A stretch of DNA of 64,000 nt from Streptomyces sp. R41 (GTDB lineage Bacteria; Actinomycetota; Actinomycetes; Streptomycetales; Streptomycetaceae): positions 8,167,001-8,231,000 of the forward strand of contig NZ_CP163443.1 in assembly GCF_041053055.1 (NCBI RefSeq), written 5' to 3'. Below are positions 36,138-44,647 of this stretch, in pieces. Below the pieces are notes generated by a model. That model worked only from the letters and a program-made list of their open reading frames with translations. It was not told where the DNA came from and did no database searches. A program made the position numbers and the translations under genes. Numbering within the stretch: the first letter of the stretch is position 1; every line of letters starts with the position of its first letter.

Positions 36138-38006
36138 CTACTGCTTGGTCCAGACCTCGTTGGATCCGCCGGTGCAGCTGTAGAGGATCACCTTGCTTCC
36201 GTCGGCGGTTGCCTGACCGCTGACGTCCAGGCACTTGCCGGACGACTCACTGACGATTTGTCCATTCGCGTTCAACTGCCATCGCTGGCCGGCGCTGTCG
36301 GCGCAGGCGGCTGTCACCAGACCCGAACTCCCGGCCGTCAGGCACCCGTTGGAGCCCTTGAGAGCGCCGGATACGTCATACGTCCACGACTGCGCCTCGG
36401 CGCCCGTGCACGTGCTGATCGCGGCCCCCGAAGCGTCCGCCGTCAGGCACTTGCCCGACTGCTTTCCTTGCCGGGCGCCCGTCACGGCCGTGGTGTCGTG
36501 ACCCTTCTGGTCGAAGACGTACGTCGTGATGGAGCGGGCGGCGAGCGTCGCGGAGACCTGGCCCTCCTCGCCCACGGCCGGCTTGGTGACGTTCGCCCAG
36601 TCCTCGGTCGCGGAGGTCCGGACTGCCTGTTGTGCCTTGACAGGCGTCCTGCTGTTGAAGTGCAGATTCAGCGAAGTGTCGGTCGTGTTGTGGTTGTTGA
36701 CCACGACCACCCACTTGCCCATGGGGGTCCCCCCGCGCGAGCTCGTTCGAGCGTGGGGGAGGTCGTACGCCGTCACGTCGACACCGCTCGGCGCCCCGGT
36801 CACGTTGTGCGCGACGGCGCCCGGCTTCACGAACTTGCTGTACTGGCCGAGCGCGTAATAGCGCTTGGTGAAGTAGAGCGTCTGGTTGCCGTTCGTGGCG
36901 TAGTTCGGGTCGTAGTAGATCAGGCCGTCGTTCCAGCCGTCGCCGTTCTTCGCGTACGGGTCGCTGCCGATCATCTCGGAGAGCGCGACCCACCAGTGGA
37001 AGGCCGAGTCGTGCGCGGTCGCGAAGTCCTTGTAGATGATTTTCGACAGGTTCAGGCCGCCGTCGATGGTCGGGTCGTACTCCTGCGCCCAGCCGGTGCC
37101 GCCCTTGCCGAAGCAGCAGATCTCCGTCGCCCAGGGCTGCCTGCCGACCGACGTCGCCGTCTCGTTGATCTTCGCGAGCTGGTCGTCACCGGGGTTGTTG
37201 TACGTGTGGTGGGCCAGCTTCGACACGTACTGTGCGGTGCCGGGCTGCGCGATCCACTGCGGGACCTCGGTGTTGAAGCTGACCGTGCTGCTGGACTCGT
37301 CGGCGATGATGCCCGTCTTCTGGTGGCGCGCCCGCTGCTCGGCGCCCAACGCCCTCACGATGTCGTCGCGTTGGTCGACCGGCACCAGCATGCCCTCCTG
37401 ACCGCAGCTGTCGAAGCTGTTGTTCGGCTCGTTGAAGGGGCTGATGTAGTCGAGCTTCGCGCCCTGCTCGGCGAAGTGATCGGTCACGTCGGCCACGTAC
37501 TTCGCGAAGTCGGCCGTGTTCTTCGCATTCAAGTACCCCCCGCAGCTCTGTGAGTTGGTCTTCCAGGCGGCGGGCGCGCTGTTCACGAAGCCGACCAGGT
37601 CCTCGACGCCGTACCGCGCCGCGTACTTCAGGAACGTACGGCCGCCCTTGTCCCGGCTCCAGTCGTACGTCCCGTCGGCGTTCAGGAAGTCCTCGGGGGC
37701 GCGGGAGGGGGTGGTGACCGCCGTGCCGCCACCGCCGATGTTGTAGCGGTAGTTGCTGAGGTCCAGGCCCTTGGAGGAGAACAGCAGCTTGGCGACCCGG
37801 GCCTGGACCTTGGGGTCGAAGTTCTTGAGGTCGTTGACCCACCAGGCACCGGACGCGCCGATGTTGTCGATGGTCTGGGCGGCGTGCGGGGAGACCTCGG
37901 CGGCTGCGGGGTCGGCGGCTGAAGCGGGCGGGGCGGATATCAGCGTCCCCGTGACAGCGAGTGCGGCTGCGGCTGTGGCGAGGAGCGATCTCTTGGTGCG
38001 CGTCAA
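36138..38006 (-). CDS. secreted GH30 endo-beta-1,6-galactanase-like enzyme with CBM13
   Basis: 622 residues, TTG start preceded by GGAAGGG; no in-frame ATG/GTG upstream. Signal peptide 1-30 (ASA-AD). The (beta/alpha)8 GH30 domain (~42-380) contains YRYNIGGGGTAV, acid/base E193 in SPFNEPNNSF and nucleophile E295 in WATEICCFG, a pattern I recall from GH30 subfamily 5 endo-beta-1,6-galactanases, including the Streptomyces avermitilis enzyme that also has a C-terminal CBM13. A side beta-domain follows (~381-490), then a ricin-type trefoil (~495-622, ending SNEVWTKQ). Residues ~417-428 are encoded by an inserted palindromic repeat (36723-36760). It starts 18 bp after the ROK gene stop and is probably co-transcribed with it. 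Confidence 0.85.
   Translation of the reverse strand: MTRTKRSLLATAAAALAVTGTLISAPPASAADPAAAEVSPHAAQTIDNIGASGAWWVNDLKNFDPKVQARVAKLLFSSKGLDLSNYRYNIGGGGTAVTTPSRAPEDFLNADGTYDWSRDKGGRTFLKYAARYGVEDLVGFVNSAPAAWKTNSQSCGGYLNAKNTADFAKYVADVTDHFAEQGAKLDYISPFNEPNNSFDSCGQEGMLVPVDQRDDIVRALGAEQRARHQKTGIIADESSSTVSFNTEVPQWIAQPGTAQYVSKLAHHTYNNPGDDQLAKINETATSVGRQPWATEICCFGKGGTGWAQEYDPTIDGGLNLSKIIYKDFATAHDSAFHWWVALSEMIGSDPYAKNGDGWNDGLIYYDPNYATNGNQTLYFTKRYYALGQYSKFVKPGAVAHNVTGAPSGVDVTAYDLPHARTSSRGGTPMGKWVVVVNNHNTTDTSLNLHFNSRTPVKAQQAVRTSATEDWANVTKPAVGEEGQVSATLAARSITTYVFDQKGHDTTAVTGARQGKQSGKCLTADASGAAISTCTGAEAQSWTYDVSGALKGSNGCLTAGSSGLVTAACADSAGQRWQLNANGQIVSESSGKCLDVSGQATADGSKVILYSCTGGSNEVWTKQ
36723..36760. repeat. 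GC-rich imperfect palindrome inserted in frame in GH30 gene
   Basis: About 38 bp with G5-T-C6 at one end, C5/G5 outer arms and a GAGCTCG...CGAGC core. It resembles short palindromes I remember scattered in Streptomyces genomes (cores like CCCCC-x-CTCG...CGAGCG-GGGGG). It encodes PHARTSSRGGTP between the strands VDVTAYDL and GKWVVVVNN, residues that look foreign to the GH30 side domain. An insertion length divisible by three keeps the reading frame. Confidence 0.6.
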
Positions 38007-38024
38007 CGTGCATCCCTTCCGTCG

Positions 38025-39272
38025 TCATGAAGGTGGTGCGGTACGGCTCCTTGCGTTGGTGGTGCGCTTCATGGGCCTCTGGCCGACCGACTGGAGTGCC
38101 CCTTCCAGGGCGAACGTCGCGGCTCCGAGGCAGACCGGATCGGTCGGAATGGGGGAGAGGACGATCTCGGTGGCCGCGAACGGCCGCTTCAGTGCGTGCC
38201 GGGCGACGGCCTCGCGCACCTCGTTCAGCAGCGGCTCGCCGAGCGTGGCCGCGACCCAGCTGCTGAGCACGACCACCTCGGGATTGAGGAGGTTCACCAG
38301 GTCGGAGATCCCGGCACCGAGGTAACGGGCGGTGTCCCGCACGACCTTGAGCGCCACCGGATCCTGTGCGGCGACGCCCTGGGCGAGCGCGTTGATCGTG
38401 GCGGTCTGGTCCTCGGGGTGCAGCAGCGAGCTGCGGGGGCTCAACTCCCGCAGATTCAGCATGATTCCGGGCGCCCCGACATACGTCTCCACGCAGCCGT
38501 GGTTGCCGCAGTGGCACAGCCGCCCGTCCAGCACCAGCGTCGTATGGCCCCACTCGCCCGCGCTGTTGCTCACCCCGCGGTGCAGACCGCCGCCGAGGGC
38601 GAGCCCGGCGCCGACTCCCGTGCCCAGATTGACGACCACGGCATCCCCGCGTCCGCGGGCCGCGCCGAACCAGAGCTCGGCGACCGCGCAGGCGCGCAAC
38701 GGATTGTCGAGGTAGAGGGGGTAGGCGATGTGCTCGGCGAGCAGGGCGAGCAGCGGCACGTCGTGCCAGTCCCAGTTCGGGGCGTATTCGGAGACCCCGC
38801 CCTCGCGGTCGACCTGACCGGGCACGCTGACCCCCACGCCGAGGACGCGCGCGCCTTCGACGCCGGCCTGCGCGACCACCGAACCGACCGCCGTCGCGAC
38901 ATGCCCGACCACCTGCTCCGGTCGGCTCTCGCCGGGGCGCATGTCCTCGTCGGCGCGGGCCAGCACATTCAGCGCCAGGTCGAACAGCTCGACGCGTACG
39001 TACGTCTCCGCGATGTCGACGCCGATCAACGCGCCCCCCGACGCGTTGACGGCGACGAGGCCCCGCGGGCGGCCACCCGCGGAGTCCTCGAAGCCGACCT
39101 CGGTCAGCATCCTCATGTCGAGGAGCTCACCGACGAGTGTGGCGACCGTGGCCAGGCTGAGCCCCGTCGCTGCCGCGAGCTCCTGCCGGGAGGTGGGCGA
39201 TTCGGCGATGATCTGGCGCAGCACCTCGTAGCGGTTGGCGGTGCGGATGTCGCGTGATGTGCCGCGCCTCAT
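38025..39272 (-). CDS. ROK family transcriptional regulator
   Basis: 415 residues. N-terminal winged HTH (~12-70: RYEVLRQIIAESPTSRQELAAATGLSLATVATLVGELL) and a ROK sugar-kinase-like domain: GVDIAETYVRVELFDL, VVNLGTGVGAGLALGGGLHRG, and the zinc motif CHCGNHGCVETYVG (GHxxx..CxCGxxGCxE). The ATP-binding DxGxT motif is degenerate (DIAET), consistent with a regulator rather than a kinase. It is immediately followed by the GH30 gene. A promoter sharing a 14-bp block with that of the sugar ABC operon lies upstream, suggesting common control, most simply repression relieved by a galactose-related ligand. Confidence 0.93.
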   Translation of the reverse strand: MRRGTSRDIRTANRYEVLRQIIAESPTSRQELAAATGLSLATVATLVGELLDMRMLTEVGFEDSAGGRPRGLVAVNASGGALIGVDIAETYVRVELFDLALNVLARADEDMRPGESRPEQVVGHVATAVGSVVAQAGVEGARVLGVGVSVPGQVDREGGVSEYAPNWDWHDVPLLALLAEHIAYPLYLDNPLRACAVAELWFGAARGRGDAVVVNLGTGVGAGLALGGGLHRGVSNSAGEWGHTTLVLDGRLCHCGNHGCVETYVGAPGIMLNLRELSPRSSLLHPEDQTATINALAQGVAAQDPVALKVVRDTARYLGAGISDLVNLLNPEVVVLSSWVAATLGEPLLNEVREAVARHALKRPFAATEIVLSPIPTDPVCLGAATFALEGALQSVGQRPMKRTTNARSRTAPPS

Positions 39273-39330
39273 TGGACTCCCCTCGGTCCCTCCAGGTCAT
39301 GGCGAGACCCCTCGGCCCCGGCGCCGGGAA

Positions 39331-39360
39331 AGGCTATGGCCTGTGAGGGACTTTCGACAA
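39331..39360 (-). promoter_or_regulatory. promoter of the ROK-GH30 unit
   Basis: Minus strand: -35 TTGTCG (39355-39360), 18-bp spacer, -10 TAGCCT (39331-39336), about 60 bp before the ROK start. The -35 is embedded in AACCCCTTGTCGAA, differing at one base from the corresponding block at the sugar ABC promoter. The block continues into the end of the alditol oxidase gene. Confidence 0.55.
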
Positions 39361-39364
39361 GGGG

Positions 39365-40678
<1,314 letters not shown>

Positions 40679-40769
40679 TTACCTCGCCCGGACGTCCACC
40701 CCGCCGGCCTGTCCATCGACCCTCTCACACGGCGACACCTCCGGTAGAGAGCGGTTGCTGTCACTGAAA

Positions 40770-41690
40770 TCACCGAGCCGGAAGGTCACCTCCTTGCCCG
40801 GGCGTCCATCGGCGATGTTCGCCATGACTGCCGAGATCGTGCCGCAGATCATCCCTGGATGATGCGGCGATGGTCGCCACGAAAGCTTCGGCGTCATCCA
40901 GCCACGGGAAGTGTCCCGCTCCGGGCTGAATGACCAGCTCGGCGCGCGGAAACAGCTCGGCGAGCTCGGCCACGGCTCGGGGAGGAGAATTCAGGTCGAC
41001 CTCCCCGGCCAGTACGAGGACCGGTGACGCGAACCGGGCGAGCGCGGCACGGGTGCTGTCCGGGGCGAACGCGCCCTCGGAGCCGTAGACAGCCGCGGCC
41101 TCCATGTTCTTGTGCCCGTCCTCCGCGGCCCGATGCGCGCGGGCCGTCTCGTCCCAGCGGCCGTACCAGAACGGGGCGATGGCCTCGAAGGAGTCGGCCG
41201 TCGCCTTGCCGGCGACGATCGCTTCCAGGGCCGCGAACGCCGCCGGGAACCACGGCTCGTCCCGGCGGAGCAGCGCCGTCTCGCGCCGGACGTCCGCCGT
41301 GATCGTGATGCCGACGGCGTACACGCTCGGCGTGATCAGCGCGAGCCCGGCGACGCGCTCCGGATGGTGTGCCGCGTACAGCACGGCCAGATTCGTACCG
41401 CCGGAATGCGCGAGCAGGTCGACCCTCTCGAGGCCCAGGTGCTCGCGCAGGGCGTCCACGTCGTCGACGAGTCGGTCGCAGCGGTAGGAGGCGGGGTCCT
41501 CCGGTGTGGCCGACCGGCCGGTTCCCCGAAGGTCCAGCATGATCAGCTGCCGGTGCGCGGAGAGGCCACCGAGGTTCCCCAGGTATGCGCAGTCCTGCAT
41601 CGGTCCGCCGGGAAGGCAGATCACCGGAGGGCCGTCGCCGAACACGTGGTACGCCAGCTCGGTCCCGTCGTGCGCGGAGAAGGTGGGCAT
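40770..41690 (-). CDS. alpha/beta hydrolase, proline iminopeptidase-like
   Basis: 306 residues from ATG 41690 (a GTG two codons earlier is possible). DGPPVICLPGGPMQDCAYLG supplies the HGGPG-like oxyanion motif (here LPGGPMQD), DLRGTGRSATP follows, the nucleophile elbow is LLAHSGGTNLA (GxSxG-type with Ala first), then WYGRWDETARAHR, AGEVDLNSPP (acid) and PGAGHFPWLDD (His). This matches S33 peptidase-like hydrolases. The final ~25 residues beyond FVATIAAS look unrelated to the family and may come from a late frameshift. Substrate unknown. Confidence 0.85.
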   Translation of the reverse strand: MPTFSAHDGTELAYHVFGDGPPVICLPGGPMQDCAYLGNLGGLSAHRQLIMLDLRGTGRSATPEDPASYRCDRLVDDVDALREHLGLERVDLLAHSGGTNLAVLYAAHHPERVAGLALITPSVYAVGITITADVRRETALLRRDEPWFPAAFAALEAIVAGKATADSFEAIAPFWYGRWDETARAHRAAEDGHKNMEAAAVYGSEGAFAPDSTRAALARFASPVLVLAGEVDLNSPPRAVAELAELFPRAELVIQPGAGHFPWLDDAEAFVATIAASSRDDLRHDLGSHGEHRRWTPGQGGDLPAR

Positions 41691-41810
41691 GGCCACGACT
41701 GTGTCAGTGGCGTTCGGAGGGGAGCAACTGGGTTCCCGGTTGGCCGACCGACGCCCACGTTCGGCGCGACGGGCAGTCCTTCCTCAGGGGCCGCTCCGCC
41801 GGGAGGGCGG

Positions 41811-42030
41811 TCACGCGTTCGTCCTGCCGAGCCCGGCCCCGGTCGTCCACCGCTCCACTTGGAGTCCGAAGGCGCCCGGGCTCAGATACAGCTCGTCCCT
41901 GCGCTGGACGACCACGTCCGTGTCCATCTCCGCCGGGATCCGCGCCGCCGTTGCCGCCCCAGCCGTGGACGAGGAGGAGGGCGGGGGGGCGTGCCGGGGT
42001 GGCCCGAGTGGTGGAGGGGCGCGGTGTCAT
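41811..42030 (-). pseudogene. decayed hydrolase fragments
   Basis: The frame from ATG 42030 encodes PPALLLVHGWGGNG, an alpha/beta-hydrolase oxyanion strand, and then loses sense. A second frame just downstream reads DTDVVVQRRDELYLSPGAFG and LQVERWTTGAGLG before a TGA at 41811. Joined, they look like the two ends of a gene with most of its middle deleted. No other gene fills the 467-bp gap between 41690 and 42158. Confidence 0.4.
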
Positions 42031-42077
42031 GGGCGTGACCTCAGGTGCTTCGGCGAGTCTTGCGGTGGCTTGCGGAT

Positions 42078-42107
42078 TTAGTTGTTCATGTGAGCTCGTA
42101 TAACTAA
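42078..42107. promoter_or_regulatory. AT-rich inverted repeat upstream of PPOX gene
   Basis: TTAGTT-N18-AACTAA in a strikingly AT-rich ~55-bp stretch (42077-42135), 51 bp before the PPOX start. Such AT-rich islands in a 72% GC genome usually mark promoters or operators. No regulator gene is adjacent. Confidence 0.35.
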
Positions 42108-42157
42108 TTCCGTAATTTTGTGGCTAAGAGGCTTGTGATATCGATAGCGTCCCGCCT

Positions 42158-42820
42158 ATGACGTACGGATCTCTCCCCGAAACCGACCTCACCCGCCACC
42201 GTCGTCTCCGTGCGCAGGGCAGCCTGGATCGCGCCGACCTGGACGCGATCCTCGACGCGGGATTCATCTGTCACCTCGGTGTGATCGTCGAGGGGCGGCC
42301 ACTGGTGGTGCCGACGGTGTACGGGCGGGACGAGCGGCAGCTGTACGTGCACGGGTCGGTGGCCAGCCGGAGTCTCGCGGCCGGCGCTCCCGTGTGCGTC
42401 ACGGTCACGCATGTCGACGGGCTCGTGCTCGCGCGGTCCGTGTTCGAGCACGGTGTGAACTACCGCAGCGCGGTGATCCACGGGGTACCCCGCAAGGTCA
42501 CCGACCCGGACGAGAAGGTCGACGGTCTGCGGCGGCTCACCGAGCACGCCACGCCCGGCCAGTGGGACTACGCACGGGCGCCCAGCCGCAAGGAGTTGGC
42601 CGCGACGACCCTGCTCGCGCTGTCTCTCGAAGAGGCCTCGGTGAAGATCCGCACCGGCGCGCCGGACGACGGCGACGGACCCGACGCGGAGCTCGGGCTC
42701 TGGGCCGGGACCCTGCCGCTGACCTCGACCTGGGGCGCGCCGAAGTCCGACCCGCTGCTTCCGCCGGATGTGGCCCCTCCGGCGCACATCGCGCGGCGCG
42801 AGGGGACCCGGCACGGCTGA
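42158..42820 (+). CDS. pyridoxamine 5'-phosphate oxidase-family FMN-binding protein
   Basis: 220 residues of the split-barrel flavin-binding fold: ILDAGFICHLGVIVEGRPLVVPTVYGRDERQLYVHGS, then ASRSLAAGAPVCVTVTHVDGLVLARSVFEHGVNYRSAVIHG. This matches the nitroimidazole-resistance (NimA)-like/COG3467 branch that binds FMN. The C-terminal part (WAGTLPLTSTWGAPKSDP) is usual for that group. The substrate is unknown. It lies 82 bp before a radical SAM gene on the same strand. Confidence 0.88.
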   Translation: MTYGSLPETDLTRHRRLRAQGSLDRADLDAILDAGFICHLGVIVEGRPLVVPTVYGRDERQLYVHGSVASRSLAAGAPVCVTVTHVDGLVLARSVFEHGVNYRSAVIHGVPRKVTDPDEKVDGLRRLTEHATPGQWDYARAPSRKELAATTLLALSLEEASVKIRTGAPDDGDGPDAELGLWAGTLPLTSTWGAPKSDPLLPPDVAPPAHIARREGTRHG

Positions 42821-42902
42821 GTCACAGGCGGGGGCATACCGTGAGGAGTCGAGCACACGGCCTGGAACGAGACTGGGACGAGTCGGGAGCGAGGAGTACG
42901 GG

Positions 42903-44225
42903 ATGGGCGGCAGCCGCACCGCGCTGGTCGAGGATCTGATGGAACGGTTCCCGCACGTGCCACGGGAAGCCGTCTTCAAGGAGGACCTGCTCCGTGGTGG
43001 CGTGGCCTTCGACGCGTCCGCCCTGAGTGACAACGAGGGCGGCGAGGTCAAGCCGAAGTCGTACTTCATCTTCTCCTTCGACCACGGCACCCTGCCCGAG
43101 CTGGGCGAGGCCGCGCTCAGGCGCCCGCCCGAGGAGATCATCCTCACCGGAGGCCCGTACGACCTGCGGCGGACCGTCGTGTCCGTACGCGTCAATCCGT
43201 CCTCGCCGTACCGGGTGGCCGCCGACGACGACGGCGTGCTCGGGCTGTACCTCGACGGGAAGCGGATCTCCGACGTCGGGGTGCCGCCGATGCCGGAGTA
43301 CTACCGGCACAAGCTCTCCAACGGGAAGTCCGTGATGGAGGTGGCCCCGACGATCCAGTGGGGCTACCTCATCTACCTGACCGTCTTTAGGGTCTGCCAG
43401 TACTTCGGCGCCAAGGAGGAGTGCCAGTACTGCGACATCAACCACAACTGGCGCCAGCACAAGGCGGCGGGCCGCCCGTACACCGGCGTCAAGGACGTCG
43501 ACGAGGTCCTTGAAGCGCTCGAGATCATCGACCGCTATGACGCCGCGAAGGCGTCCACCGCGTACACGCTCACCGGCGGCGCGATCACCTCGAAGCTGCA
43601 GGGCCGCGACGAGGCCGACTTCTACGGGCTCTACGCCAAGGCCATCGAGGAGCACTTCCCCGGACGCTGGATCGGCAAGGTGGTTGCGCAGGCTCTCCCG
43701 CGCGACGACGTGCAGCGGTTCAAGGACTACGGCGTGCAGATCTACCACCCCAACTACGAGGTGTGGGACCGCCGCCTCTTCGAGTTGTACTGCCCGGGCA
43801 AGGAGCGCTACGTAGGCCGCGACGAGTGGCACAAGCGCATCCTCGACTCGGCGGAGATCTTCGGCGCGCGCAATGTGATCCCCAACTTCGTCGCCGGCGT
43901 GGAGATGGCTGAGCCCTTCGGCTTCACCACGGTCGACGAGGCCATCGCCTCCACCACCGAGGGGCTGCGCTTCTTCATGTCGCACGGCATCACGCCCCGC
44001 TTCACCACGTGGTGCCCGGAGCCCACCACCCCGCTGGGCAAGGCCAACCCGCAGGGCGCGCCCCTGGAGTACCACATCCGCCTCCTTCAGGCCTACCGCT
44101 CCACGATGGAGGACTTCGGCCTCTCCTCACCGCCCGGATACGGCCCTCCCGGACCGGGGAACGCGGTCTTCTCCGTCAGCTCCTTCATGGACAGCCTTCC
44201 CGCGCAGGAGCCGTCGCAGGTGTAA
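42903..44225 (+). CDS. radical SAM-like protein with CX8CX2C cysteine motif
   Basis: 440 residues. Near the middle, YLTVFRVCQYFGAKEECQYC places Cys165, Cys174 and Cys177 as CX8CX2C, with CDINHNW after it as in radical SAM proteins (C-x-aromatic-C). The usual spacing is CX3CX2C. Downstream TAYTLTGGAIT corresponds to the GGE motif region, VVAQALPRDDVQRFKDYGVQ and HPNYEVWDRRLFE to later barrel strands, and FVAGVEMAEPFGF to the SAM-contacting strand; a TIM-barrel radical enzyme is likely. GAGGAG lies 7-8 nt before the chosen ATG. Function unknown. It follows a flavin protein gene, possibly an electron or redox partner. Confidence 0.75.
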   Translation: MGGSRTALVEDLMERFPHVPREAVFKEDLLRGGVAFDASALSDNEGGEVKPKSYFIFSFDHGTLPELGEAALRRPPEEIILTGGPYDLRRTVVSVRVNPSSPYRVAADDDGVLGLYLDGKRISDVGVPPMPEYYRHKLSNGKSVMEVAPTIQWGYLIYLTVFRVCQYFGAKEECQYCDINHNWRQHKAAGRPYTGVKDVDEVLEALEIIDRYDAAKASTAYTLTGGAITSKLQGRDEADFYGLYAKAIEEHFPGRWIGKVVAQALPRDDVQRFKDYGVQIYHPNYEVWDRRLFELYCPGKERYVGRDEWHKRILDSAEIFGARNVIPNFVAGVEMAEPFGFTTVDEAIASTTEGLRFFMSHGITPRFTTWCPEPTTPLGKANPQGAPLEYHIRLLQAYRSTMEDFGLSSPPGYGPPGPGNAVFSVSSFMDSLPAQEPSQV

Positions 44226-44647
44226 TCCGTTCTGCGCCCCCGGACACAGAGGGGTGTGTCTCAACGGGCGTAACGCCTCCGGCGGATGGTGGGCGTCGAA
44301 GGTCCGGTGAATGTCGACGGGAATCGAGACTTTCTGGCCTTCCTTCCGTACAACACTCGGGGCGCCTGGAGTTGGGCGACCTGTAGGGCCGACGCCCTGG
44401 GACGCCCGGGGGCGGATCGTCGCCACCGAGCGGCAGGGCCGTTGGCGGGACGGGACGGTTCGGTTGCATCGCACCACCGGTGCGATGCAACCGCTTGCCC
44501 ATCATTTGAATACGTCGCTTGTCAGTTGTGCGGAAACCGTGAAAGGCTCGGGCACCGTCGTGAGACGGACCCCAACTCCCTTGTCTGGGACCCGAGTTGG
44601 GCATTGCATTACTTTGCACATGGAAGCAGTGGATGCAGGAGCCCCCC
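44226..44647. other. 422-bp regulatory gap with two long inverted repeats
   Basis: No gene seen. It holds a 33-bp perfect palindrome (44461-44493), a second dyad CCCAACTC-N15-GAGTTGGG (44571-44601), and a possible ECF-type promoter GGAAAC-N18-CGTC (44532-44559). All lie in the 190 bp before the sigma-like/CBM2 fusion gene, whose SD sequence GCAGGAG is at the right edge. The left ~200 bp contain nothing I can interpret. Confidence 0.5.
44461..44493. promoter_or_regulatory. 33-bp perfect palindrome
   Basis: 15-bp arms starting CGGTTGCATCGCACC with a 3-nt ACC loop. Too symmetrical to be chance. As RNA it would be a strong hairpin without a U-run, so it can be a terminator for the radical SAM gene or a DNA operator for the fusion gene 155 bp downstream. 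Confidence 0.65.

Noticed and set aside
36131..36140. Perfect 10-bp palindrome TAGTGCACTA at the GH30 stop codon
   Set aside because: Too short for a terminator, and it overlaps the stop; likely chance.
40679..40897. 72-codon minus-strand frame overlapping the end of the S33-like hydrolase (contains an AAGGAGG)
   Set aside because: Although part reads like protein, no start with an SD, no family, and it overlaps the neighbouring gene; may be old coding sequence but unsupported.
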